From Bacillota bacterium (GTDB taxonomy: Bacteria; Bacillota; Clostridia; Christensenellales; CAG-138): a DNA stretch of 18,896 bases. Every line of letters starts with the position of its first letter. The first letter of the stretch is position 1. The stretch lies in contig JAEYSE010000090.1 in NCBI GenBank assembly GCA_023435025.1, positions 1-18,896 of the forward strand, written 5' to 3'. The notes under the pieces are model-generated. The model made no database searches and had not been told where the DNA came from. It was given only the letters and a program-made list of their open reading frames with translations. The position numbers and the translations under genes were made by a program. Of the stretch, positions 1 through 7,489 are shown in pieces.

Positions 1-11
1 GCTTCTATCTT

Positions 12-203
12 TTACACGCTGCGGACAACCTTGCCAGAACGGAGGCAACGGGTGCAGACATCCATCTTGCGCGGCGCGCCGCCGACCACTACGTGCACCT
101 GCTGCACATTGGGCGCCCACGCGCGCTTGGTCTTGCGGTTGGAGTGGCTGACAAGGTTTCCGGACATGGTGCCCTTCTTGCACACTTCACAAAACTTACC
201 CAT
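12..203 (-). CDS. rpmB: 50S ribosomal protein L28
   Basis: This is a 63-residue protein of the large ribosomal subunit. It begins MGKFCEVC and carries two Cys-x2-Cys pairs (C5/C8 and C50/C53), so it is the zinc-ribbon (Cys4) form of L28. The basic central segment around residues 20-30 (SHSNRKTKRAW) is the usual rRNA-contacting signature. The length is normal for the family. I chose the ATG at 203 because a strong AAGGAGGTG site lies just upstream and the protein starts exactly at the conserved MGKxC; an in-frame ATG at 287 would add 28 unrelated residues and lies upstream of the predicted -10 box. The gene appears monocistronic from the promoter at 259-287. Its terminator is outside the window. 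Confidence 0.97.
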   Translation of the reverse strand: MGKFCEVCKKGTMSGNLVSHSNRKTKRAWAPNVQQVHVVVGGAPRKMDVCTRCLRSGKVVRSV

Positions 204-258
204 TCTAAAACACCTCCTTGCCGTAAAGGACCGTAGCCGGTCAAAATCAAACAAACGT

Positions 259-287
259 ATTCTACCATTTGAAGCATGGTTTTGCAA
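259..287 (-). promoter_or_regulatory. Sigma-A type promoter of rpmB
   Basis: On the minus strand the -35 box TTGCAA (282-287) is separated by exactly 17 bases from the -10 box TAGAAT (259-264). Transcription should start near 252, giving a leader of about 50 bases. Confidence 0.65.
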
Positions 288-386
288 GAGGAAATTCTGC
301 TCCCGGGGAGGTACCGTATAATATTGCCGCGAACAGGATAAAGCAGAAGGATCGCCGCAACGCCCACTATCGGCTGAGACAATTTC

Positions 387-415
387 TTGACATGCATTTT
401 TTGATATGCTACTTT
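387..415 (+). promoter_or_regulatory. Extended -10 promoter of the acetyltransferase / yjbQ pair
   Basis: A perfect -35 box TTGACA (387-392) is followed after 17 bases by a weak -10 box TACTTT (410-415). The -10 is rescued by an extended TG at 407-408. Expected start is near 422, about 110 bases before the first gene. Confidence 0.6.
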
Positions 416-530
416 AGCCGTGATCTCAACGAAAGCGAAAAGCTGTAGTAGAGCCAATCGAGCATAATGATAATAATCGATAGCGCCAATACATGCGGTG
501 GGGAGTACGGCAAGGCAAGGTGAAATGAAA

Positions 531-1067
531 ATGAAAACGATACTTGAAACGAAGCGCCTCACCTTACGCGAACTGTCACAGGCGGACTATCCCGCGCTTG
601 CGGCGATCATGCAAGACGAACAGACAATGTACGCTTACGAGGGTGCGTTCACAGATGAGGAAACGCAAGTATGGCTAAATAAACAGCTTGCGCGCTATCA
701 AACGGACGGTTTCGGGTTGTGGGCGGTTATACTCAAAGATAGCGGCGCGATGATAGGCCAGGCGGGCATCACATGGCAGGAAGTTGGGGGCGAGCGCGTG
801 CCAGAAGTTGGTTATCTATTCAACCGCGCTTATTGGGGCAATGGATACGCGACGGAAGCCGCGATTGCCTGTAAAGAATATGCCTTTGAAAAACTCGGCT
901 TTCATGAGGCTTACTCAATCATTCGCGATAGTAATATTCCGTCAATCAACGTGGCAATCCGAAACGGAATGCTTGTGCGTAAGCGGGATATCCGCCATTA
1001 TCGTGGCGTGGATATGCCGCATTACGTGTTCGGTGTAAGAAAGGTCGGCAGAATCAATGTTACTTGA
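531..1067 (+). CDS. GNAT-family N-acetyltransferase (RimJ/RimL-like)
   Basis: A 178-residue acetyl-CoA dependent acetyltransferase of the GNAT fold. It opens with the RimJ/RimL-type TKRLTLREL strand. The acetyl-CoA binding loop reads GNGYATEA (around residue 105), followed by a KEYAFEKLGFHEAYS helix-strand and the late motif NIPSINVAIRNGM, all typical of the Acetyltransf_3 group. The substrate cannot be read from sequence; relatives modify ribosomal protein N-termini, small amines or antibiotics. I chose the ATG at 531 because AAGGTG (517-522) is 8 bases upstream; ATGs at 525 and 498 are in frame but worse placed. Its end overlaps the next gene by 11 bases, so the two are co-translated. Confidence 0.85.
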   Translation: MKTILETKRLTLRELSQADYPALAAIMQDEQTMYAYEGAFTDEETQVWLNKQLARYQTDGFGLWAVILKDSGAMIGQAGITWQEVGGERVPEVGYLFNRAYWGNGYATEAAIACKEYAFEKLGFHEAYSIIRDSNIPSINVAIRNGMLVRKRDIRHYRGVDMPHYVFGVRKVGRINVT

Positions 1068-1446
1068 GTACCAACTTGCCGCTCCCCACGAAGACCTTTA
1101 TAACATAACGCCTCAAGTCCGGGAAGCAGTATTGAAAAGCGGCGTTTACAACGGCATCGCCGTGGTTTACTGCCCGCACACTACCACGGGGATAACGATA
1201 AACGAAAACGCCGACCCGGACGTGGTGCGAGATTTTCTCCTCGGTTTGGATAAGGCGTTTCCTGACCGGCCGGAATTCCGCCATTCGGAAGGGAACAGCG
1301 CGGCGCATTTAAAAGCGGGTACAATCGGTTCAAGCGTGACCGTAGTGATAAACAGCGGCAAGCTTGTACTCGGTACCTGGCAGGGCATATTTTTCTGTGA
1401 ATTTGACCCACCAAGACAACGGAAGTTTTTCATTAAGGTTATGTAA
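1057..1446 (+). CDS. yjbQ: YjbQ / UPF0047 family protein (secondary thiamine-phosphate synthase type)
   Basis: A 129-residue protein with the full signature of the YjbQ family: the PHTTTGITINENADPDV segment near residue 41, the HSEGNSAAHLKA segment near residue 75, and GTWQGIFFCEFD near residue 107. Family members are small single-domain barrels. The E. coli homologue has weak thiamine-phosphate synthase activity, which is the origin of the common annotation, but the physiological role of the family is not settled. The start lies inside the preceding acetyltransferase gene (11-base overlap), so translation is probably coupled. No thiamine gene is nearby, which gives no support to a pathway role here. 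Confidence 0.9.
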   Translation: MLLEYQLAAPHEDLYNITPQVREAVLKSGVYNGIAVVYCPHTTTGITINENADPDVVRDFLLGLDKAFPDRPEFRHSEGNSAAHLKAGTIGSSVTVVINSGKLVLGTWQGIFFCEFDPPRQRKFFIKVM

Positions 1447-1515
1447 GTGTTAATTCAATACCCGAAAATTAAGCCGATGGATACAGTGTTTCAAGCGGCA
1501 TCTACCTGGTCCATG

Positions 1516-1544
1516 CTGGCGCTCACTAAAAAATCTGCTATACT
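1516..1544 (+). promoter_or_regulatory. Extended -10 promoter upstream of the gpsA-like gene
   Basis: The -10 box TATACT (1539-1544) is preceded by an extended TGC (1536-1538). The -35 at 1516-1521 (CTGGCG) is weak, with a 17-base spacer. It lies about 50 bases upstream of the start codon. Confidence 0.5.
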
Positions 1545-1592
1545 GTTCAATAGCATTTTAAGTCTGCAACGAAAAAGGAGAAAAGAGTTATT

Positions 1593-2549
1593 GTGCGGAT
1601 CGGCGTAATTGGCTGCGGAAGATGGGGTTCCTTCATCGCCTGGTACCTGGACAAGATCGGTCATGACGTTACGTTATATGGAAGAAGAGAGTCTTCCCGC
1701 ATGCAGCAGTTCCTGCTTAGCCGCCGCAACGAGCTTGTGACGCTTAACGAGCGCATTCGGCTCACCACCTCGCTGCCTGAAGCCGTACAGGCGGAGACCC
1801 TTGTCATTTCCATCGGCTCGCAGGGGCTTCGGTCGCTGATGGAGGACCTCAAAGAATTGCGGCTTACCAATAAGACGTTCGTGCTGTGCATGAAGGGCGT
1901 TGAAGTCGGTACGGGAAAGCGGTTGACAGAAATCGTAACGGAGCACATGGATACCTCCTGCCATGTTGCGGTTTGGCTTGGACCCGGGCATGTGCAGGAG
2001 TTTATTGGCGGCACGCCCAACTGTATGGTAATAGACAGCGGCGAGCAGGCCGTTACAAAGAAACTGGTAGAGGCGTTCTCCAGCGAACTTATCCGGTTCT
2101 ATTACGGGAAGGATCTTATTGGCAACGAAATCGGCGCCGCGGCAAAAAACGTAATCGGCATAGCAGCGGGGATACTGGACGGACTGGGCCTTTCCACGCT
2201 CAAGGGTGCTTTGACGTCGCGCGGCGCGCGAGAGATCGGACGGCTGATCGCCGCCATGGGAGGCAGCGAACTTTCCGCCTACGGCCTCTGCCACCTGGGG
2301 GATTACGGAGCGACCGTGTTTTCCCCCTACAGCCACAACCGCCGCTATGGGGAGGCATTTGTAACGGGTGAACCATGCGAAGGGTTGGCCGAGGGCGTAT
2401 ATACCGTATGCGCGTTGATGACGCTTGGCGAAAGATACGGGGTGGAGTTGCCCATTTGTGCGGCGGTGTACGCTGCGCTATATGAAGGCGTAGATGTGAA
2501 GGATGCGCTCGAAGGGCTGTTTACCCGCACACTGAAGCCTGAGTTTTAG
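1593..2549 (+). CDS. Divergent NAD(P)-dependent glycerol-3-phosphate dehydrogenase (GpsA-like)
   Basis: A 318-residue protein with an N-terminal Rossmann fold (GCGRWGSF, residues 7-14), where GpsA enzymes bind NAD(P)H. The second half has the 6-phosphogluconate-dehydrogenase-like helical domain. K101 (CMKGVE) and K185 (EIGAAAKNV) match the conserved lysines of GpsA, and R250/R251 in the HNRRYGEAF segment match the substrate-binding arginine. GpsA makes sn-glycerol-3-phosphate from dihydroxyacetone phosphate for lipid synthesis. Two motifs are off: the usual GPSFA loop reads GPGHVQEF (130-137), and the usual GRN motif reads SHNRR. The protein is also slightly short. It may be a paralogue with a changed substrate. 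GTG start at 1593, with AAGGAG 12 bases upstream. Confidence 0.8.
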   Translation: MRIGVIGCGRWGSFIAWYLDKIGHDVTLYGRRESSRMQQFLLSRRNELVTLNERIRLTTSLPEAVQAETLVISIGSQGLRSLMEDLKELRLTNKTFVLCMKGVEVGTGKRLTEIVTEHMDTSCHVAVWLGPGHVQEFIGGTPNCMVIDSGEQAVTKKLVEAFSSELIRFYYGKDLIGNEIGAAAKNVIGIAAGILDGLGLSTLKGALTSRGAREIGRLIAAMGGSELSAYGLCHLGDYGATVFSPYSHNRRYGEAFVTGEPCEGLAEGVYTVCALMTLGERYGVELPICAAVYAALYEGVDVKDALEGLFTRTLKPEF

Positions 2550-2585
2550 CGGTCAGTTTGGGGGCTCGTTTCACAATGGCGGATA

Positions 2586-2771
2586 TCATGGGAAGAGTCC
2601 CATCTGCCTGAATGTCTCTTCTCCTTTTGGTGTAATCGCGTAAACGGTGGATTTCCCTTCCAAGAGGGCGATCCACCCGTTTTTTATATACAACTCAAAC
2701 AGCATAGATCCCAGCTTGCCGCCAAGGTGGTCGTAACATTTTCGCCCGGTCAACTGTTTTTCCTGCGTCAC
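2586..2771 (-). CDS. Small winged-helix protein resembling the C-terminus of ArsR-type regulators
   Basis: A 61-residue protein with a GTG start that overlaps the stop of the PadR gene (GTGA), preceded by GGAGGAG inside the PadR coding end, so it is translationally coupled. Residues 10-61 (CYDHLGGKLGSMLFELYIKNGW, then KSTVYAITPKGEETF and a terminal QMGL) resemble the last third of some ArsR-like regulators, where a DHLGG-type helix precedes a wing ending in TPKGxxxF. The DNA-recognition domain that normally stands in front is missing. It could be a partner that forms mixed dimers with the PadR protein, or the surviving fragment of a larger regulator. The function is not known. Confidence 0.6.
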   Translation of the reverse strand: MTQEKQLTGRKCYDHLGGKLGSMLFELYIKNGWIALLEGKSTVYAITPKGEETFRQMGLFP

Positions 2772-3313
2772 TTGCTTTCTCCTCCAGGTCCATATGGTTC
2801 AAGTTCTTTCAGGAAAGAATCCATCCAGCTGAGCAGAGCTCCATAGACCTCTATTTGCTGCTCCATTATGGCCCGGCCCACAAACGGAACATGCTGCCGC
2901 TGCGGCTGCATGCCCGCGATATAGGCGCGTCCGGTTTCCATATTGGTTTGGATTGTATGGGTAAGCTCGATGGCTTGGTCTTTTGGCAGCTTATTCAGGT
3001 TTGCAATGACCGCGTTAAAATCAAACAGTACGCTTATCGCGGTACTTGCTTTTTCCCGCATCAGCTTTAAAAAAAGTTCCCTTCCTGCCGAGGTGATGGA
3101 ATAGACCACCTTTTCCGGCATTTTGCCTTCACGCATGGCTTGGCTCGTGAGGCAGCCCTTTTCTTCCAGCCGCAATACGTTTTTATAAATCGAAGGAGAA
3201 CTGATTTTTACCCATTTGGAAAGGTTGCGGTATTCTACCTGCTTTTGCAGGTCGTATGCGCTCTGTGGTTGCTCATATACAAGGCCCAATAATATGAGGT
3301 CGACTGCGGACAT
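2768..3313 (-). CDS. PadR-family transcriptional regulator
   Basis: A 181-residue regulator. The N-terminal winged helix starts SAVDLILLGLVYEQPQSAYDLQKQ and includes the recognition region SSPSIYKNVLRLEEKGCL and the wing EKVVYSITSAGREL, the classic PadR layout. The C-terminal part (about residues 85-175) is predicted helical, as in the dimerising Vir_act_alpha_C region. PadR proteins usually repress nearby transport or stress genes in response to small molecules. The ATG at 3313 is preceded by GGAGGAG and fits the domain start; an upstream in-frame extension to 3448 would cross the terminator region. It sits downstream of kdpD but behind a terminator, so it is probably a separate unit with the small gene that follows. 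A dyad at 3388-3407 may be its operator. Confidence 0.9.
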   Translation of the reverse strand: MSAVDLILLGLVYEQPQSAYDLQKQVEYRNLSKWVKISSPSIYKNVLRLEEKGCLTSQAMREGKMPEKVVYSITSAGRELFLKLMREKASTAISVLFDFNAVIANLNKLPKDQAIELTHTIQTNMETGRAYIAGMQPQRQHVPFVGRAIMEQQIEVYGALLSWMDSFLKELEPYGPGGESK

Positions 3314-3376
3314 GATACTGCTCCTCCAATGAAAGAGTGAATTCAAATTGGCTAGAATATTTATCGCGACACAAGG

Positions 3377-3407
3377 AAAAAAGCGCAGGAATACCTGTAG
3401 GTATTCC
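3377..3407 (-). terminator. Terminator of the kdpD operon (or PadR operator dyad)
   Basis: On the minus strand an 8-bp perfect stem GGAATACC/GGTATTCC (3388-3395 with 3400-3407, 4-base loop) is followed after five bases by six T (3377-3382). The position, 48 bases after the kdpD stop, fits a terminator. The same dyad lies about 75 bases upstream of the PadR start, so an operator role is an alternative. A second hairpin without a T tract (3428-3433 with 3442-3447) lies directly after the kdpD stop. Confidence 0.55.
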
Positions 3408-3454
3408 GAGCATTTTTGAACGCAGTATGGCGGCAAATAGACCGCCAAGATGTT

Positions 3455-6118
3455 TCAAGATTTCGTTGTGGGAACAATCATTTCCTCACTTTCCAGCGGC
3501 AATGTGAAACGGAACGCAGCGCCACCCCGCGGCAGGTTATACGCCTCCATCACGCCCTGATGCGCTTTGACGATCGTCATGCAAATAGAAAGGCCGATCC
3601 CCATGCCGCGCGTTGCGTCCGAACTGCGCCTGGCGATGGGGACGTCCCCGGTAAACAGGTGCGAAAGCTCTTCCCGAGCGATGCCGGAGCCGTAATCCCG
3701 CACCTCAAACGCGGCCATGCCGCCTTGCCGGCTGACTTCCAACTCGATTGGAGACTCGGTATGGGCATGCTTCAAGGCATTTTCCATCAGGTTGATGAGC
3801 ACCTGTTCGATGAGCGTGCCGTCCATAGGTACGAGCAGCAGTTCCTCCGGCGCCTTAACCTGTATGGTCTGCCTGGGGTATCGCTTGCGGAACCGCCGCA
3901 CGGCCTCCGCTACCACTTCCTCCGCAACCTCAGTGGTCTTTTTTACGCTGGTTTCTTCTTCATTGATGCGGGTGACGGAAAGCAAGTTTTCCACCATTCG
4001 GATGAGCCACTGCGCATCGTCCCTAATGTTGCTCACCAGCATGTCATGCGTGGTCCTGTCAAGCTTGTCCCCGTTTTCCAATATCGCCGAGCTTGCGCCG
4101 GAAATGCCGGTGAGCGGGGTTCTCAAATCGTGTGATATGGCACGCAGCAGGTTGGAGCGCATTTTCTCCTTCTCGGATTCCAGTAGTATCCGCCCCTGTT
4201 CGTCCGAAAGCCGCTGCCGCTCCAGCGCCATGGCAACCTGAGTGGCCATCATACTCAGCAAAAGCCTGTTGTCCTGTGTAAGCGGGCCTTTCTGGCAGGA
4301 TACGCCCATTACGCCCGCCACGCGCCCCTGGGCGCTGACCGGCATATAAAACGCCTCTGCTTCAGCAAACGTATCCGTCCCCTTGCCTGCAGATTTATGG
4401 TTTAAAAAGACCCAGCGGGCGACGGCGCGACCCTTCTCCGTATCCAAAAACTCTGCCTTCGGCTCATGCTTGGATTGGAGCAGCACGCCGCTTCCGGCTT
4501 GATCCGGCTCTTCGGCATAGAATATCACCGAACGCTCAAAAAGTTTCTCGGCATAGCTGTTCGCAACATCCGCTATGCCCAAAAGTCCCTGAGTCGCCAG
4601 CAGCTTTTTGTTGATCTCATATAAAATCTGCGTGCGCCATTCACGTTCCACGCTTTTGTTGGCCTGTGTCTTAATGCGTACCGTGAGCGCGCTTGTAATG
4701 AGAGCGACAATCAGCATTATCAAAAACGTGACGGGATATGTCCCGTTCAACAGCGTAAACACATAGTACGGATAGGTAAACACAAAATCAGACAGCAAGA
4801 CGCTAATAATAGATGCCGCAACGCCGTAAAGATACCCCGACGTCACGCGGGATATGATGATGACGGAGAGAATGTAGACGACGATATTGCTTTCATACAT
4901 CGCGGCTTCCCGCAACGCGTAGGAAATAAGCGTTGCAAGTGCGAGCAGAAAAAGGGTTTTAACGACATCCTTCCAGGCAAACGAAAACGCGGTTTCCCCA
5001 AAGAGCTTCCTTCTGCCCGGATGGTACAGCCGTACGGAGCGGTTGGGTATAATATGCACTTCAACGCCCGGCAAAAGAGCGATGAGTTGATCCTCAAAAT
5101 CCAACTCAAACAAATTCCTCACTGTGCGCTTGTTACGGCTTTTGCCCACCACGATATCCGTCACGCCCGAAAGCGCAGCGTATTCCGCAATAACAGGCGC
5201 AAACGCGCTGCCATTTAATGTGACGCACTCCGCGCCCATGCGCTCAGCCAATAGCAAATGCTCGCGCACGCTCTGTTTCTGCGCTTCCGTCAACCCCCTG
5301 CCGCCGATCTTTTCCACATACAATGCTACAATGGGCGCGTGCATTGTCTGCGCAACGCCCACCGCCCAGCGGATGCAGGATGCGGAAGATGGCGAAGGGC
5401 CGATGCAGACCAGGAACTTGGTCCTCGGGCTGACGGCGGCAGGTTTTTTCTGCTGCTGAAGGTTCTCCCGGCTGACACGGTCCGCAGCCTTGTGCAGCGC
5501 AATCTCTCTTAAACGCCGCAGGGTATCTGTATTGGAAGCATATGCTTCGGCAAGCAGGGCGCGCGTTTGATCCGCCTGCAGGCGGCGCATAAGGTCCTCC
5601 GGGTCGATGTCGATGAACGTGACCTGTTCGGCGTTGTCAAATACGCCGTCGGGTATTGTTTCTTCTGCCGTTTGGCCGGTCAACGCCGCAATAAGCTCAT
5701 TGAGGCTTTCGATCTGCTCCACGCCAAGGGTGGCGTATACATCGATGCCGGCGTTCTGCAGTTCCTCCACATCCTGACAGCGCATTTTGTTGCGGCTGCC
5801 ATCCGGATTTTTACGGGCGATATCGTCTATGACAATGAGCGCAGGCCTGCGCTTTAATGCCGCGTCCAGATCAAGCTCCGTGGGCTGCTGGATCAGGCAT
5901 GGCAAGCCTTTTAAAAGCTCCTCTGTTTCCGGAAACGCGTGGGCGGAAATACACCCCACAAGCACATCCGTGCCGCCTTTATAAAGGTCCAGCGCATCAT
6001 CGAGCATTGCGTAGGTCTTGCCCGAACCCGGCGCGTAGCCAAAGAACAGCTTTAGCCTCCCGCGCCTGCCACCCCGGTTCGGCCATTCCGGCCCGCCCTT
6101 ATACGACGTTTCCCCCAA
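3455..6118 (-). CDS. kdpD: KdpD-type potassium/osmosensing histidine kinase, orphan
   Basis: An 887-residue membrane kinase with the full KdpD order. The KdpD N-domain has Walker A GYAPGSGKT (27-35) and the family block QDVEELQNAGIDVYATL (115-131). A universal-stress-protein domain spans about 235-358, four membrane helices about 386-482, and a GAF-like domain about 500-635. The HisKA domain has phospho-acceptor H663 (AISHDLRTPL), followed by an ATPase domain with N-box NLMENALKHA (776-785) and GMGIGLSI (838-845). KdpD normally senses low K+ or turgor and phosphorylates KdpE to switch on kdpFABC. Neither is in this window. It is instead the last gene of an operon with a P-type pump and two RCK proteins, 19 bases after the second RCK gene. 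The start is a TTG at 6118 with GGGGGG upstream; there is no ATG before the Walker A motif. The usual His-Thr-Asn after the DE pair reads ARKNPDG. Confidence 0.92.
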   Translation of the reverse strand: MGETSYKGGPEWPNRGGRRGRLKLFFGYAPGSGKTYAMLDDALDLYKGGTDVLVGCISAHAFPETEELLKGLPCLIQQPTELDLDAALKRRPALIVIDDIARKNPDGSRNKMRCQDVEELQNAGIDVYATLGVEQIESLNELIAALTGQTAEETIPDGVFDNAEQVTFIDIDPEDLMRRLQADQTRALLAEAYASNTDTLRRLREIALHKAADRVSRENLQQQKKPAAVSPRTKFLVCIGPSPSSASCIRWAVGVAQTMHAPIVALYVEKIGGRGLTEAQKQSVREHLLLAERMGAECVTLNGSAFAPVIAEYAALSGVTDIVVGKSRNKRTVRNLFELDFEDQLIALLPGVEVHIIPNRSVRLYHPGRRKLFGETAFSFAWKDVVKTLFLLALATLISYALREAAMYESNIVVYILSVIIISRVTSGYLYGVAASIISVLLSDFVFTYPYYVFTLLNGTYPVTFLIMLIVALITSALTVRIKTQANKSVEREWRTQILYEINKKLLATQGLLGIADVANSYAEKLFERSVIFYAEEPDQAGSGVLLQSKHEPKAEFLDTEKGRAVARWVFLNHKSAGKGTDTFAEAEAFYMPVSAQGRVAGVMGVSCQKGPLTQDNRLLLSMMATQVAMALERQRLSDEQGRILLESEKEKMRSNLLRAISHDLRTPLTGISGASSAILENGDKLDRTTHDMLVSNIRDDAQWLIRMVENLLSVTRINEEETSVKKTTEVAEEVVAEAVRRFRKRYPRQTIQVKAPEELLLVPMDGTLIEQVLINLMENALKHAHTESPIELEVSRQGGMAAFEVRDYGSGIAREELSHLFTGDVPIARRSSDATRGMGIGLSICMTIVKAHQGVMEAYNLPRGGAAFRFTLPLESEEMIVPTTKS

Positions 6119-6137
6119 GCCTGTTCCCCCCGTATGC

Positions 6138-6803
6138 TTATTGCGGCCCCAACAGCGCGCTTAATTCCTGCTGGTGCAAAACACCCGCAAGCGATATGAT
6201 CTTGTCCCCCGCAAGCAGTACGGTATTGCCGCGCGGCAGCATGAGATCATTCCCACGTATCACCGCCACCAGCACGCATTCAGTTGGCAGCTTGATATCC
6301 CGAAGCGGATGTCCGGCCACCCTAGAGGTGTTGGACACCGTCTTTTCCACCAAGGAGTACTGGCCCTGGTGGAGGTTTAAGAGCGTCATCATATCGCCCA
6401 TGGAGAGCTCTTCCGCCACGAGACGCGCCATGAGGTCCGCCTGGTTGAGCGCGGCATCTACGCCCATAATGGGGGTAAACAGCCACGCGTTCTTTGGGTT
6501 ATTCACCCGGCCCACCACTCGCCTTACGCCATACTCCAGACGTGCGAGCGTGGCGATGACAAGGTTCGTTTCATCCGATCCGGTCACAGCCGCCAAAACA
6601 TCCGCATCTTTAATTCCCGCGGCCTCAAGAACTTTTGTGTCTGTCCCGTTGCCCATGAGTATAACGTCCTCGGGAAGATCCCGCAAAAGCGGCGCGTGGC
6701 GCGACTCGCGCTGCTCAATCACTTTCACCTGGTGCAACCGCTTCAAAAGCAGGCTCGCGAGATATGCACCCATCTGGCCGCCGCCAACAATAATGACCTT
6801 CAT
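6138..6803 (-). CDS. RCK (TrkA-type) potassium regulatory subunit, second copy
   Basis: A 221-residue cytosolic protein. The RCK_N Rossmann domain starts with the nucleotide-binding loop GGGQMGAYLA (7-16), with the acidic residue E30 ending strand 2, and includes TGSDETNLVIATLA (around 94-107). An RCK_C domain follows (about 140-221), where relatives bind c-di-AMP or cations. TrkA/KtrA rings gate TrkH/KtrB channels in response to ATP/ADP or NAD(H). No pore gene is adjacent. It lies 3 bases after the first RCK gene and 19 before kdpD; AAGGGG precedes the ATG at 6803. The two copies have the same length but are clearly diverged, so a hetero-oligomer is plausible. Which channel or pump it controls is unknown. 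Confidence 0.88.
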   Translation of the reverse strand: MKVIIVGGGQMGAYLASLLLKRLHQVKVIEQRESRHAPLLRDLPEDVILMGNGTDTKVLEAAGIKDADVLAAVTGSDETNLVIATLARLEYGVRRVVGRVNNPKNAWLFTPIMGVDAALNQADLMARLVAEELSMGDMMTLLNLHQGQYSLVEKTVSNTSRVAGHPLRDIKLPTECVLVAVIRGNDLMLPRGNTVLLAGDKIISLAGVLHQQELSALLGPQ

Positions 6804-6806
6804 ACG

Positions 6807-7472
6807 TCACATCCCCTTTCCGTCGGCGTAGCCTAATAGCCGCCTTAAGCGCGCGCTGGAGGCGATTGCCACAGCGATATAAAGCATATCGCCGCGTTCA
6901 AACACCGCGCCCATTGTGGGCAGCATGGTCTTGTTCTCCCGTTCGATGGCGACTACATGGATTTCACTCAACGCGGTAAGCTCATTGACCTTGTGGCCAA
7001 CAAGCAGCGCAGGGACTTCCATTTCCACAATCTCCACATCTCCCTGCCCTAGGGTATACACCGTGTTGAGCGGGGAGTAACTCAAGAGATCCATCGCCCG
7101 CTTGATGCCCCATGTGGTGGAAGAAAGGGTCTGTACGCCCAGCCGCTTGTAAATTTCCGCTTTGCGGCGGTCATACAGCCGCGCCACCACCTTGGGTACA
7201 TGGTAGATTTCCCGCGCCATACGGGCGATAACGGCGTTGGATTCATCGCTTGCGGTAAACGCCGCCACAGCGTCGGTTTTGTCAATGTTCGCTTTTTGGA
7301 GGATGTCTTTATCAAACCCCACGCCCTCTATGGTGGTGCCTTTAAAGGGAGCATCCAGCCGTTCAAAGGCGGTTTTATCCGAATCGATGACCGTGACGCT
7401 GTGCCCGGCCTTGCTCAATGCAACCGCAAGACCAGAGCCCATACGCCCACACCCCACTACGATGATCTTCAT
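6807..7472 (-). CDS. RCK (TrkA-type) potassium regulatory subunit, first copy
   Basis: A 221-residue protein with an N-terminal RCK_N domain (GCGRMGSGLA at 7-16, acidic D30 ending strand 2 in VIDSDKTAFERL, TASDESNAVIARMA around 91-104) and a C-terminal RCK_C domain (about 140-215). It is a paralogue of the next gene and of KtrA/TrkA, which sense nucleotides and c-di-AMP to control K+ channels. I chose the ATG at 7472, which gives the canonical MKIIVVGCGRMG start, with AAGGAG 12 bases upstream. An in-frame ATG at 7493 overlaps the pump stop codon (ATGA) but has no ribosome site. Tight packing behind the pump gene argues for co-transcription and for a role in the same ion response. Confidence 0.88.
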   Translation of the reverse strand: MKIIVVGCGRMGSGLAVALSKAGHSVTVIDSDKTAFERLDAPFKGTTIEGVGFDKDILQKANIDKTDAVAAFTASDESNAVIARMAREIYHVPKVVARLYDRRKAEIYKRLGVQTLSSTTWGIKRAMDLLSYSPLNTVYTLGQGDVEIVEMEVPALLVGHKVNELTALSEIHVVAIERENKTMLPTMGAVFERGDMLYIAVAIASSARLRRLLGYADGKGM

Positions 7473-7489
7473 TTTGATCACTCTCTCCT

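Larger units (their letters stand above)
204..530. other. Divergent intergenic region between rpmB and the acetyltransferase gene
   Basis: These 327 bases hold two outward-facing promoters (259-287 minus, 387-415 plus). A short hairpin with a 5-bp stem, 229-233 paired with 238-242 (GACCG/CGGTC), lies in the rpmB leader just upstream of its ribosome binding site. I see no gene or RNA gene in the stretch. Confidence 0.6.

Noticed and set aside
1674..2336. A 220-codon minus-strand frame inside the gpsA-like gene
   Set aside because: It is fully within a recognisable dehydrogenase on the other strand and lacks a promoter, ribosome site or known fold.
2588..2603. 6-bp hairpin ATGGGA/TCCCAT at the end of the small winged-helix gene
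   Set aside because: It is short, overlaps coding sequence and has no T-run on either side.
5857..6831. A 324-codon plus-strand frame antisense to kdpD and the second RCK gene
   Set aside because: The sense strand encodes clearly conserved domains throughout; the antisense product has biased Ser/Pro/Arg composition and no recognisable motif.
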